From Aquabacterium lacunae (GTDB lineage Bacteria; Pseudomonadota; Gammaproteobacteria; Burkholderiales; Burkholderiaceae_C), in assembly GCF_004310865.1 (NCBI RefSeq), contig NZ_SIXI01000008.1, forward strand, positions 62,001-126,000: a stretch of 64,000 nucleotides of DNA, written 5' to 3'. Of the stretch, positions 45,482 through 53,964 are shown piece by piece. The notes below the pieces were generated by a model, which did not search any database, was not told where the DNA came from, and saw only the letters and a list, made by a program, of their open reading frames with translations. The position numbers and the translations under genes were made by a program. Numbering within the stretch: the first letter of the stretch is position 1; each line of letters starts with the position of its first letter.

Positions 45482-46491
45482 ACCTCCTGCTCGCCGTGCT
45501 CGCGCAGCAGGGCAAGCAGCTGGCGGCGCATGATCATGCCCGGTTTGTCCGAGGCCATCGAATACTCCACGCCATGGCGGCTGGTGTCGACCATCGCGTC
45601 GGGGTCGGTGCTTTCGATGATGACCTTGTCTTCCCGTGTGATCTCATGGTCGAAATCGATCAGCAGCTGGGCCGGGCAGTCGGCCTCGGTGTCATTGCGG
45701 AACAGCCACTGCGCCACCTGGATGTGCCCGTCGTCGATGGGGGCCAGGCTGTTGATGATGATGTGCCGGATGCCGCTGGGGTATTCGATGTCCAACCGGC
45801 GCGCAAAGGGGCGGTACCACTCGTTGCGCATGTGGCGCGTGGTGATGGGCTCCTGCACGCCGCTGACTTGCCGCAGGTGCGGTGGGTTCACCGCGTCGAT
45901 CACGGTCTCGGCATAAAAGCCGTGGGCGGTTTCTTCGATCAGGTACTTGCTGGGCGCGGGCTGGGCCGCCACGCCGAAGGTGTTGCGGTGCACGAAGCTG
46001 AAGTGCGAGTTGTCGAACGAGTTCTCCATGAAGCGCAGGCCGCTGGTGGCCCAGGTTTCGTAGAACTGGAAGATGGTGCGGTAGCCCGGGTCGTCGAACT
46101 CGGGGATGCGCGGGATGTCGTCGATCGGCTCGCCCAGGCACACCCAGGCGTAGCCATAGCGGCCGGTGCAGCGGTAGGCCGTGGTCTTGAACTGGCAGGG
46201 GATGTCGCGGCCTGATTCGTACTGCGGGATGCGCACCACCGCACCACTGCGGTCATAGGTCCAGCCGTGGTAGCCGCACACCACCTTGCCGCCTTCGCAC
46301 CAGCCCTTGCTGAGCTGGGCCGTGCGGTGGCAGCAGCGGTCTTTCAGGGCGGCGGGCTCGCCGTGCTCGTCGAGGAACAGCACGATCTTTTCGCCCAGCA
46401 GGGTGAAGGGTTGCGGGCCGTCGCTCAGCATGGACAAAGGCATCACGGCGTACCAGAAGTTGCGCAGCACGGGTTGTCGGGTGGTCAGCAT
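45439..46491 (-). CDS. Rieske [2Fe-2S] oxygenase, large subunit type
   Basis: A 350-residue protein. The Rieske cluster ligands are Cys53-x-His55 (RCCHRTAQLSKG) and Cys72-x2-His75 (VCGYHGWTYD). The mononuclear iron site lies in ENSFDNSHFSFVHRNTFG with His163 and His168. Such enzymes hydroxylate or demethylate aromatic and heterocyclic compounds and need a separate reductase, which is not encoded nearby. It is the last gene of a five-gene operon, starting 1 base after the amidohydrolase stop. The substrate is probably the transported compound or the deaminated product. Confidence 0.92.
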   Translation of the reverse strand: MLTTRQPVLRNFWYAVMPLSMLSDGPQPFTLLGEKIVLFLDEHGEPAALKDRCCHRTAQLSKGWCEGGKVVCGYHGWTYDRSGAVVRIPQYESGRDIPCQFKTTAYRCTGRYGYAWVCLGEPIDDIPRIPEFDDPGYRTIFQFYETWATSGLRFMENSFDNSHFSFVHRNTFGVAAQPAPSKYLIEETAHGFYAETVIDAVNPPHLRQVSGVQEPITTRHMRNEWYRPFARRLDIEYPSGIRHIIINSLAPIDDGHIQVAQWLFRNDTEADCPAQLLIDFDHEITREDKVIIESTDPDAMVDTSRHGVEYSMASDKPGMIMRRQLLALLREHGEQEVHAGNVASQSTSTA

Positions 46492-46492
46492 G

Positions 46493-47878
46493 TCAGTTCA
46501 CTTTCAGGTGTTGCAGGCGCTGCACCACGCGGCGCGCGCGGTCCAGCCATTCGTTCAGGTCCAGGCCCGGGATGGCGCCGTCACGCACCACTTCGCGGCC
46601 GGCCACCCACAGGTGTTTCAGGTGGGGGCTGCCGCCCGCCGTGATGGGCGCGGTGGCCAGTTCGTGGTGTCCGGCGTAGCGAGGGTGGTGCAGGCTGTAC
46701 AGGGCCAGATCGGCCTGCTGCCCGGGGGCGATGCGGCCCACGGCGTTCAAGCCCAGGGCACGCGCCCCGCCGGCCGTGGCCCAGTGCACCAGGGTGGATA
46801 CGTCCTGCGCGCCTGCGCCCTTGTGGGCCCGGTGGATCAGCCAGGCCGCGTGCAGCTCGCTGACCATGTCGGCGGCTTCGTTCGAGGCCGCGCCGTCAAC
46901 GCCCACGCTCACCACCGCCCCTGCGGCGTGCAGGGCCTGCACGGGTGCCACGCCACTGCCCAGGCGGCCGTTGCTTTGCGGGCAGTGCGCAATGGCGGTG
47001 CCGGTCTGGCCGCACAGCGCGATCTCGCTGTCGTCCAGGTGCACCATGTGCGCGAAGCTCACGTCGGGCCCGATCCATTCGTGCTCGGCGCACCAGTGCA
47101 CGGGGCGCATGCCCCAGCGTTCGGCCGCAAAGCGCACGTAGTCGGTGGTTTCCGACAGGTGGGTGTGCAGGCCCAGGCCCCAGCGGCGCGCGGCGCGGGC
47201 CAGCTCACGCAGTTCATCGGGGCTGCTGGAGTAGAACGGCGTGGTGGGGGCCACCACCACCTTGCGCATGGCCTCGGGCCCGCCCTGGTGCCAGCGCGCG
47301 GCGGTGTCTTCCAGCGAGGCCAGCATCTGGTCCAGGCTTTCATGCGGCATGGGCAGGTGCTGCTCGCTGGTGAAGGGCCGCGTGCGCGTGGCCCCACCGC
47401 GCAGCAGCACGAAGCGCGGGCCCAGCTGGTCGGCCACATCGAACAGCACCTCGGCCGGGTTGTGCCCCATGCCGGGGCCGAACAGGTAGTGGTGGTCGGC
47501 CACCGTGGTGCAGCCCGACAGCAGCAGTTCGGCCATGCCCAGGGTGGCGGCCACACGCAAGGCCTCTTCGTCGATGTGCGGGCCGTAGGCGTAGGGCACG
47601 GCCTCCAGCCAGGGCATCAGCGGCACGCCCTGGCCCGCGCTCACGTTCTTCAGCACGGTCTGGAACAGGTGGTGGTGCGTGTTGACCCAGCCGGGGTACA
47701 GCACGTGGTGCCGCGCGTCGACCACGGCTTCGCCAGCTTGAGGCTGCAGCCGGCCCACTTCGGTGATCACGCCCTGCACCACACGCACGTCGGTGGCCAA
47801 GGTGAAGGCCGCGGAGCCCGCCTCGCCGGTGAGCAGGGTGGCGCCCTGGATGAGGAAGCTGCGCTCTGGGGTGTGCAT
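46493..47878 (-). CDS. Amidohydrolase of the 8-oxoguanine deaminase/AtzB-like group
   Basis: A 461-residue TIM-barrel amidohydrolase. GWVNTHHHLFQTVLKN carries the HxH metal pair; LGLHTHLSETTDYVRF and VSFAHMVHLDDSEIALC hold further ligands, and VGVDGAASNEAADM holds the last Asp. This set is typical of ATZ/TRZ and 8-oxoguanine deaminase-like enzymes that remove amino groups from purine, pyrimidine or triazine rings. ATG 47878 follows GGAG and lies 2 bases after the permease stop. Operon context (importer plus Rieske oxygenase) supports catabolism of a nitrogen heterocycle. Confidence 0.88.
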   Translation of the reverse strand: MHTPERSFLIQGATLLTGEAGSAAFTLATDVRVVQGVITEVGRLQPQAGEAVVDARHHVLYPGWVNTHHHLFQTVLKNVSAGQGVPLMPWLEAVPYAYGPHIDEEALRVAATLGMAELLLSGCTTVADHHYLFGPGMGHNPAEVLFDVADQLGPRFVLLRGGATRTRPFTSEQHLPMPHESLDQMLASLEDTAARWHQGGPEAMRKVVVAPTTPFYSSSPDELRELARAARRWGLGLHTHLSETTDYVRFAAERWGMRPVHWCAEHEWIGPDVSFAHMVHLDDSEIALCGQTGTAIAHCPQSNGRLGSGVAPVQALHAAGAVVSVGVDGAASNEAADMVSELHAAWLIHRAHKGAGAQDVSTLVHWATAGGARALGLNAVGRIAPGQQADLALYSLHHPRYAGHHELATAPITAGGSPHLKHLWVAGREVVRDGAIPGLDLNEWLDRARRVVQRLQHLKVN

Positions 47879-47880
47879 GG

Positions 47881-48798
47881 TCAGTGCTCCTGGGGGGTGG
47901 CGCTGTCGTGCCAGCCGCGCAAGGCCCACTGGTTCAGGCCCAGCATCAGCCAGAACAGGGCCACACCGGCGGCGCTGATCAGGCCGAGGGCTGCGAACAT
48001 GCGCGGGATGTTGAGCTGGTAGCCGGCTTGCAGGATCTCGTAGGCCAGGCCAGCGCCCTGCCCGCCCGTGCCCGCCACGAACTCGGCCACCACCGCGCCC
48101 ACCAGCGACAGGCCGCTGGAGATGCGCAGCCCCGCGAACCAGTAAGGCAGTGCCCCCGGTATCTGCAGGCGCACCAGCGTTTGCCAGCGGCTGGCGCCCT
48201 GCATGCGGAAGAAGGCGGCCAGGCCGGGCGACACGCTGCGCAGGCCCAGGGTGGTGTTGGCGATGATGGGGAACAGGGCAATCAGCGTGGCGCACACCAC
48301 CAGCGCGGCCGTGGGCTGCTTGACCCAGATGATGATGAGCGGCGCAATGGCCGCAATGGGCGTGACCTGCAGCAGCACCGCATACGGAAAGAAGCTCAGC
48401 TCCACCCAGCGGCTCTGCACGAAGGCAAAGGCCACCAGCGTGCCGATCACGGTGGCCACGAAGAAGGCCCCGGCCGTGATGCACAGCGTGGTCCACAGCG
48501 CCTTCATGAGCAGGCCGAAATCATCGTGCAGGGCCTGGGCAATGCGCAGCGGGCCGGGCACCAGGTACTCGGGCACGTTGAAGGCCCGTACCAGGCATTC
48601 CCACAGGCCCAGCAGCAGCACGCCCACCATGGCGGGCACGGCCACGCGCAGGAAGCGTTCGTTCTGCACCCAGGGGGTGCGCCGCCGCGCTGTGACGCGG
48701 GGTGGCGGCGCCAAGGACGACGCCGGGGATGGCACAGAAGAAGAGGTCGCGGCATGCGTCGATGCGCGGGCCCCGTGGGCAAGCATGGAGGAGGACAT
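47881..48798 (-). CDS. ABC transporter permease (nitrate/taurine/thiamine-precursor type)
   Basis: A 305-residue membrane protein with about six helices (VAVPAMVGVLLLGLWECLV, ITAGAFFVATVIGTLVAFAF, IAAIAPLIIIWVKQPTAALVVCATLIALFPII) and the BPD_transp_1 EAA-like loop (FRMQGASRWQTLVRLQIPGALPYWFAGLRI). The first 40 residues are a Ser/Ala-rich extension. ATG 48798 is used; TTG 48822, in a 4-base overlap with the ATPase stop, is possible. Works with the adjacent ATPase and binding protein. Confidence 0.9.
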   Translation of the reverse strand: MSSSMLAHGARASTHAATSSSVPSPASSLAPPPRVTARRRTPWVQNERFLRVAVPAMVGVLLLGLWECLVRAFNVPEYLVPGPLRIAQALHDDFGLLMKALWTTLCITAGAFFVATVIGTLVAFAFVQSRWVELSFFPYAVLLQVTPIAAIAPLIIIWVKQPTAALVVCATLIALFPIIANTTLGLRSVSPGLAAFFRMQGASRWQTLVRLQIPGALPYWFAGLRISSGLSLVGAVVAEFVAGTGGQGAGLAYEILQAGYQLNIPRMFAALGLISAAGVALFWLMLGLNQWALRGWHDSATPQEH

Positions 48799-48818
48799 GG
48801 GGGTGCCTTTGCGGGCCC

Positions 48819-49661
48819 TCAAGGGGCCATCTCCAGTTGGTCGGTGCCACTCACCAGGCTGGCCTGCAGCAGCAGGTCAGACAGTTGCTGGCAGGTGTGT
48901 GCGAAGGTGGCCGAGCTGCGGTAGCCCGCGGGCCGTGCTTCGGCCATGCCGGGTGCGTCGAGCGTCAGCTCATGCACGATGCGCCCGGGGCGCGCCGCCA
49001 TCACCACCACGCGGCTGCTCAGGAAGGCGGCCTCGTACACCGAGTGCGTCACGAACATCACCGACAGGCCGCGCTCGGCCCACAGCTGGCGCAACTCGTC
49101 GTCCAGGCGGTTGCGGGTGATTTCGTCGAGCGCGCCGAAGGGCTCGTCCATCAGCAGCAGGTCGGGGTCGGTCACCAGGGCCCGTGCGATCGACACGCGC
49201 ATCTGCATGCCGCCCGACAGCTCACGCGGCTTGTGGCGGGCGTAGCGGCTCAGGCCCACCTGGGCCAGGGCGCGGCCCACACGCTCGGCGGCTTCGTCGC
49301 GCGGCACGTGCTGCAGGTCCAGCGGCAGGCGCACATTGGCTTCCACGCTGGCCCAGGGCATCAGGGTGGCCTCCTGGAACACGAAGGCCAGGCGCTTGCC
49401 GGCCGGTGCCGCGCCTCGGGGCAGCTGGCCCGAGCGCCACCACTGCAGCCGTCCGTCGCTGGGCTCGATCAGCCCGGCCACCAGCTTGAGCAGGGTGCTC
49501 TTGCCGCAGCCCGAGGGCCCGATCAGCGAGACGAACTCACCCGGTTGCAAGGTGAAGTCGGTGGGCGCGAGGGCATGGGTGCCGTTGCCATAGGTCTTGC
49601 AGGCCGACAGGGCCTCGACCACGGGCATGGCACCCGTGGTCCTTGGGGTGGTGCGGCTCAT
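48819..49661 (-). CDS. ABC transporter ATP-binding protein (SsuB/TauB/NrtD-like)
   Basis: A 280-residue ATPase with Walker A IGPSGCGKST, Q-loop FVFQEATLMPWASV, signature LSGGMQMRVSIARAL, Walker B LLLMDEPFGALDE and switch FVTHSVYEA. The C-terminal 40 residues are a family-specific tail. Its ATG overlaps the binding-protein stop by 4 bases. Couples ATP hydrolysis to uptake through the neighbouring permease. Confidence 0.95.
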   Translation of the reverse strand: MSRTTPRTTGAMPVVEALSACKTYGNGTHALAPTDFTLQPGEFVSLIGPSGCGKSTLLKLVAGLIEPSDGRLQWWRSGQLPRGAAPAGKRLAFVFQEATLMPWASVEANVRLPLDLQHVPRDEAAERVGRALAQVGLSRYARHKPRELSGGMQMRVSIARALVTDPDLLLMDEPFGALDEITRNRLDDELRQLWAERGLSVMFVTHSVYEAAFLSSRVVVMAARPGRIVHELTLDAPGMAEARPAGYRSSATFAHTCQQLSDLLLQASLVSGTDQLEMAP

Positions 49662-50689
49662 GGCAGCACCTTGACCTGCTTGACGATGTCCAGCGTGAAG
49701 GCCTGCTGCCAGGGGGTGTCGGGCTTGAGCAGCTCTTCCTTGACCATGTAGTCGCGCGTGGCCTTCCAGCGGGCCGCGGTCATGGTGCCCACGCCTTGTG
49801 TGGCGGCATCACCGCTGTCGAGCACCTTCAGGGCCTTGAGCTGCGAGATGCCGAAGGCGATCTGCTCGTCGCTCATGTTGGGGTTGTCCTGTTTGATCAG
49901 GGCATTGCCTGGCGCCGGGTTCTTCAGGTAGCTGACCCAGCCTTTCATTGACGCGTCCACGAAGCGCTTGACCACATCGGGCTTGGCCTTGAGCAGGCCT
50001 TGCGTGGTCACGATGCTGGTGCCGTAGGGCGGGTAGCCCTCGTCGGCGAACAGGAAGAACTTGTGCGGCAGACCTTTCTTGAGCGCCTGGAAGGGCTCTG
50101 ACGAGGGGTAGGCCTGTTGCACCACATTCGTGTCGGCGAAGAAGGGCTGCAGGTTGAAGGTGTAGGGCCGGGTCTGCGCGTCGGTCAGGTCGTATTTCGA
50201 CTTCAGCCAGGGCCACCAGCTGGTGCGGTTGTTGCCCGCCACCAGAATGGTTTTGCTTTTCACGTCGGCCAGGCTTTTGACATCGCCATGCGTGAGCATG
50301 CCCTGCAGGTCTTTCTGGAAACTGGCCGCCACGGTGACCACGGGCAGGCCCTTCTCGACGCCCGACAGCACCTGGAAGTCGTAGCCGATGATCAGATCGG
50401 CCTGACCGGCCGTGAGCAGCTGCATGCCGTTGACCTGCGGCCCGCCCATCTTGATGGTCACGTCGAGCCCGGCCTGCTTGTACAGGCCGGTGGCCAGCGC
50501 CTGGTAGAAGCCGCCGTGTTCGGCCTGGGCGTACCAGCTGGTCAGGAAGGTGAGCTTGTCTTGGGCCCGTGCAGCGGGGCTGTGGGCCAGGCCCAGGCTG
50601 GCAGCAGCGGCCAGGAACAGGCGGCGGAGGATGGGGCGACGAAGAGCGGGGCGGCAAAAGCCCGGGCGAGTCGAAACAGCAGTGGTCAT
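49658..50689 (-). CDS. NMT1/THI5-like ABC substrate-binding protein
   Basis: A 343-residue periplasmic protein. ATG 50689 follows AAAGG. An Arg-rich start and signal segment (LRRLFLAAAASLGLAHSPAARA) may be Sec or Tat. The mature part has LTFLTSWYAQAEHGGFYQALATGLYKQAGLDVTI, then MGGPQVNGMQLLTAGQADLIIGYDF, characteristic of NMT1/THI5-like proteins that bind pyrimidines, taurine or related ligands. First gene of the operon, divergent from an aminotransferase. No TPP riboswitch pattern was seen upstream. Confidence 0.9.
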   Translation of the reverse strand: MTTAVSTRPGFCRPALRRPILRRLFLAAAASLGLAHSPAARAQDKLTFLTSWYAQAEHGGFYQALATGLYKQAGLDVTIKMGGPQVNGMQLLTAGQADLIIGYDFQVLSGVEKGLPVVTVAASFQKDLQGMLTHGDVKSLADVKSKTILVAGNNRTSWWPWLKSKYDLTDAQTRPYTFNLQPFFADTNVVQQAYPSSEPFQALKKGLPHKFFLFADEGYPPYGTSIVTTQGLLKAKPDVVKRFVDASMKGWVSYLKNPAPGNALIKQDNPNMSDEQIAFGISQLKALKVLDSGDAATQGVGTMTAARWKATRDYMVKEELLKPDTPWQQAFTLDIVKQVKVLP

Positions 50690-50965
50690 GGGCACCTTTC
50701 AGGCAGGAAACACTCGATGCGGGTGCGCCAGGGCGCAACCCATGCAAGGAGCAATTCCCCACCTGCTGTGGCCACGGGGGCCGTGCACCAGGCTGAACGC
50801 TTCTACTCCGTCGGTTTGATCTAACGCAAACTTTGTGCCTGCCAGCCAGGGGGGCGGTGGCACGGCCTTGGTGCATCGCTCTTGCAGGTCCATGCCCACA
50901 ACTGGGCCCTCCGGATGTGACACCTTCGGTGACAGCGCGCCACGGCGCAGCGCTATGCTGCAGGC

Positions 50966-52123
50966 ATGCCGAACTTTCCCCTTCCGGTTTCGTCGCGTCT
51001 GCCTGCCGTGGGCACCACCATTTTTTCGGTGATGTCGGCCCTGGCCCAGCAGCATGGCGCCATCAACCTGTCGCAGGGCTTTCCTGATTTCGATGCGCCC
51101 GCCGAGCTGCTGGCTCAGCTGAATGCGGCCGCCCAGGCCGGGCACAACCAGTACGCCCCCATGACCGGCGTGCCCGTGCTGCGCGAGGCCATCGCGGCCA
51201 AGGTGCAGGCCCTGTATGGCGCCATCTATTGCCCCGACACCGAGGTGACGGTCACGGCCGGGGCCACGCAGGCCCTGTTCACGGCCATTGCGGCCCTGGT
51301 GCACCCGGGTGACGAGGTGATTGTGTTCACGCCGGTGTACGACAGCTACGGCCCCAGCATCGAGTTGCAGGGTGGCACGGTGGTGCATGCGCCCTTGAGC
51401 TTGCCCGGCTACAAGCCCGATTGGGCCCTGGTGCAGCGCCTGATCACGCCGCGCACGCGCATGATCATCCTGAACACGCCGCACAACCCCACGGGCACCG
51501 TGTGGTCGCTCGATGACATGGCCCGGCTCGAAGCCCTGGTGCGCGGCACCGGCATCGTGCTGCTGAGCGACGAGGTGTACGAGCACATGGTGTTCGACCA
51601 GGGCGTGCACCACAGCGTGATGGGCTTTCCCGGCCTGGCCGAACGCGCCGTGGTGGTGTCCAGCTTTGGCAAGACCTACCACATCACCGGCTGGAAGGTG
51701 GGCTACTGCCTGGCCCCGCGCGAACTCATGGCCGAGTTCCGCAAGGTGCACCAGTTCAATGTGTTCACGGTGCACACGCCCAGCCAGCACGCGCTGGCGG
51801 CTTTCATGCAGCAGCCCGGCTGGTACGAGCAGCTCAAGGCCCTGTACCAAGGCAAGCGCGACATCTTCCGGCAGGCGCTGGCGGGCTCACGTTTCGGGCT
51901 GCTGCCCTGCGAGGGCACCTACTTCCAGTGCGTGACCTACCGTGCCCTGAGCGAGCTGCCGGACCGCGACTTCGTGGAGCAGCTCACCACGCAGCACGGC
52001 GTGGCGGCCATTCCGGTGTCGGCCTTCTACCCCGAGGGTGATGACCATGGCGTGATCCGCTTCTGCTTTGCCAAATCGGCCCGTACCCTGGAGCAGGCGC
52101 TGGAGCGCCTGATTCGCCTGTGA
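50966..52123 (+). CDS. PLP-dependent aminotransferase, methionine aminotransferase (YbdL)-like
   Basis: A 385-residue fold-type I aminotransferase. The PLP Lys is Lys236 (VVSSFGKTYHITGWKVGY), the phosphate-binding region is AGATQALFTAI, NPTGTVW carries the cofactor-contacting Asn, and SDEVYEHMVF the Asp/Tyr. SRLPAVGTTIFSVMSALAQQHGAINLSQGFPDF is the start typical of the YbdL/KAT branch, which uses methionine or aromatic amino acids with 2-oxoacids. Cytoplasmic. Its stop overlaps the next gene by 4 bases (GTGA). Confidence 0.92.
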   Translation: MPNFPLPVSSRLPAVGTTIFSVMSALAQQHGAINLSQGFPDFDAPAELLAQLNAAAQAGHNQYAPMTGVPVLREAIAAKVQALYGAIYCPDTEVTVTAGATQALFTAIAALVHPGDEVIVFTPVYDSYGPSIELQGGTVVHAPLSLPGYKPDWALVQRLITPRTRMIILNTPHNPTGTVWSLDDMARLEALVRGTGIVLLSDEVYEHMVFDQGVHHSVMGFPGLAERAVVVSSFGKTYHITGWKVGYCLAPRELMAEFRKVHQFNVFTVHTPSQHALAAFMQQPGWYEQLKALYQGKRDIFRQALAGSRFGLLPCEGTYFQCVTYRALSELPDRDFVEQLTTQHGVAAIPVSAFYPEGDDHGVIRFCFAKSARTLEQALERLIRL

Positions 52124-53433
52124 GCCGCTGGCGCTGGGTGTCCGCGGTCGTGCTGGCGCCGGTGGCGCTCGCCGGTGCGCTCTCGATGGCCTTGACGTCA
52201 TCTGCCCCTGATGCGGTGAGTTCGCCAGAAGAGGACGCGGCATTGGCTCGCATCTGGGTGAGCTTCCGGGCCAGCTTGCCCCACGGCATCACCCGCACGA
52301 TCTTGTCCGGTCAGCCCGTCACGCTGTCTCTGCCGGCGGCCGACGTGCAGCCGGTGCTCAATGTGCTGGTGCGCAAGTTCATGCCGGCGTCCATCGATGT
52401 GCGGCCTGAGCCCGACAAAGTCACCCTGGTGGCGGCTCTGCCGGTCGAGCGCACACCTCTGCGTGTGCTGGCGTCCTGGAGGCCCTGGATCAATGTTCAC
52501 ATGCAGTGGGCGATTGATCCGGCGTCTCGCAAGCCGGTGCTCCAGCAGTTGCGTCTGGGGCAGGTGCCAGTGGCCCCCGGTCTGGTTCAGGCCGTGCTGC
52601 AGGGGGTGGCGCGCCACCATGGCATGGAAGACGCGCTGGCCATTGCCGAGGGCACCCTGGTGTCCGCACAAGTGTCCGAGCGCCATGTCACGGGCACCTT
52701 GCAGCTGACCGACCAGCTCAAGCGACGCGCCTTGAACCTGGTCGCGCCGCCTGCCGATTGGCCGGTGATCGTGGAGCAGCATCAGCTGATGGTGGCAACC
52801 ACCTTGCAACAGGGCTGCCACATGTCCCACGTGCTGGCCCGCATGTTCGACCTCGCGCGGCGCCGCACCCTGGCCAGTGCGCTGATGACCACCGACACGC
52901 CATCGTCAGAGCCCATGGCCGCGCGCGAGAACCGCGTGGTGCTGCTGGTGGCTGGCATGCATGCGATGCAGTGGCCCGTGCAGAAGCTGCTGCCCTCCAA
53001 CCTCCGGTGGGAAGGTGGCCAGGCCTTGCCTTTGTGCCTCAATGGCCGTGAGGATTTTGCCCAGCATTATGTGATGTCGGCCTTGCTGTCGACTCTGGCG
53101 GGCAGCCGAGCGGCCAATGCGGTCGGGGTGTTCAAGGAGGTGCTGGACAGCACCCCCGGCGCCCAAGGCAGCGGGTTCAGCTTCAACGACATCGCGGCCG
53201 ATCTGGCGGGCAGCCGCTTGGGCCAGATGGCCAGGACTTCGCCAGTGCGGCTGCAGTTTCAGGCCACGGAAACCCGCCGCGACAGCGACTGGATGCCCGA
53301 CGTGAGCGATCTGCCCGAGTTCATGTCTGCCGAGGCGTTTCGCGCCCAGTATGGGGGGCCAGGCAACCCGGCGTTTGATCAGGTGTGGCGCGACATCCAG
53401 CAGCGGGTGGACCGCCTGCCTGTGTTGCGCTGA
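52120..53433 (+). CDS. Membrane-anchored protein of unknown function
   Basis: A 437-residue protein starting at GTG 52120 within the stop of the aminotransferase gene, so translationally coupled. An N-terminal hydrophobic stretch (WVSAVVLAPVALAGALSMALT) acts as signal anchor or signal peptide; the rest is predicted periplasmic. Conserved-looking blocks are FSFNDIAADLAGSRLGQMA and DWMPDVSDLPEFMSAEAFRAQYGG near the C-terminus, and QHYVMSALLSTLAGSRAANAVGVFKEVLD before them. It has Met-rich and His-containing segments but no recognised domain. A soluble enzyme or envelope-assembly role are both possible. Confidence 0.75.
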   Translation: MSRWRWVSAVVLAPVALAGALSMALTSSAPDAVSSPEEDAALARIWVSFRASLPHGITRTILSGQPVTLSLPAADVQPVLNVLVRKFMPASIDVRPEPDKVTLVAALPVERTPLRVLASWRPWINVHMQWAIDPASRKPVLQQLRLGQVPVAPGLVQAVLQGVARHHGMEDALAIAEGTLVSAQVSERHVTGTLQLTDQLKRRALNLVAPPADWPVIVEQHQLMVATTLQQGCHMSHVLARMFDLARRRTLASALMTTDTPSSEPMAARENRVVLLVAGMHAMQWPVQKLLPSNLRWEGGQALPLCLNGREDFAQHYVMSALLSTLAGSRAANAVGVFKEVLDSTPGAQGSGFSFNDIAADLAGSRLGQMARTSPVRLQFQATETRRDSDWMPDVSDLPEFMSAEAFRAQYGGPGNPAFDQVWRDIQQRVDRLPVLR

Positions 53434-53466
53434 GCCCCGGACAGGGCCCAAGGCTTTGGCGGCGCT

Positions 53467-53835
53467 TCAGTGAGCCTTGAGCACCAGCTTCTTGATCACG
53501 CCCACCAGCTCATCGGGCTTGATGGGTTTGACCAGCCAGCCAGTGGCGCCAAGCTCCCGTGCCTCCTGGCGGATGCCGGGCGCGCTTTCGGCGCTCAGGG
53601 CCAGGATGGGGATGAAGCGCAGTTTGGTGCGCACCTTCTCGATCACTTCCAGCCCGGTCATGCCCGGCATGTTGATGTCGGTGATGATCAGGTCGGGCCG
53701 GTAGCCTTTGTCCAGCAGCGCCAGGCCAGACGCGCCGTCATTGGCGGTGTGCACGTCGTAGCCCGACAGCGTCAAGGCCGACTTGATCGACATGGTCGTC
53801 GTCAGGGAATCGTCAATGATGAGGATGGCGGTCAT
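53467..53835 (-). CDS. Single-domain (CheY-like) response regulator
   Basis: A 122-residue receiver domain only. Acidic pair Asp8-Asp9, phospho-acceptor Asp53 (LIITDINMPGMTG), Ser/Thr switch SAES, and Lys103 (WLVKPIKP). The start follows GGAG. No output domain, so it must act by protein binding, for example at the flagellar motor or on a kinase/HDOD partner. No histidine kinase adjoins it. Confidence 0.92.
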   Translation of the reverse strand: MTAILIIDDSLTTTMSIKSALTLSGYDVHTANDGASGLALLDKGYRPDLIITDINMPGMTGLEVIEKVRTKLRFIPILALSAESAPGIRQEARELGATGWLVKPIKPDELVGVIKKLVLKAH

Positions 53836-53964
53836 GGCGGCTCCACGCTGAGCGCGGCAGGAAACGGCGTGTGCCCTGCTTTCGGCTGATTGTGGAGTGC
53901 GCTGGAATGCCCATCAAGCCGAGATGGTCGGCTTTCCCGGACATTTGCCGCGCTTGCCCCTTGT

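Noticed and set aside
50690-50965. Possible TPP or purine riboswitch before the NMT1/THI5-like gene
   Set aside because: No TPP-motif core or recognised purine-aptamer pattern could be found by eye.
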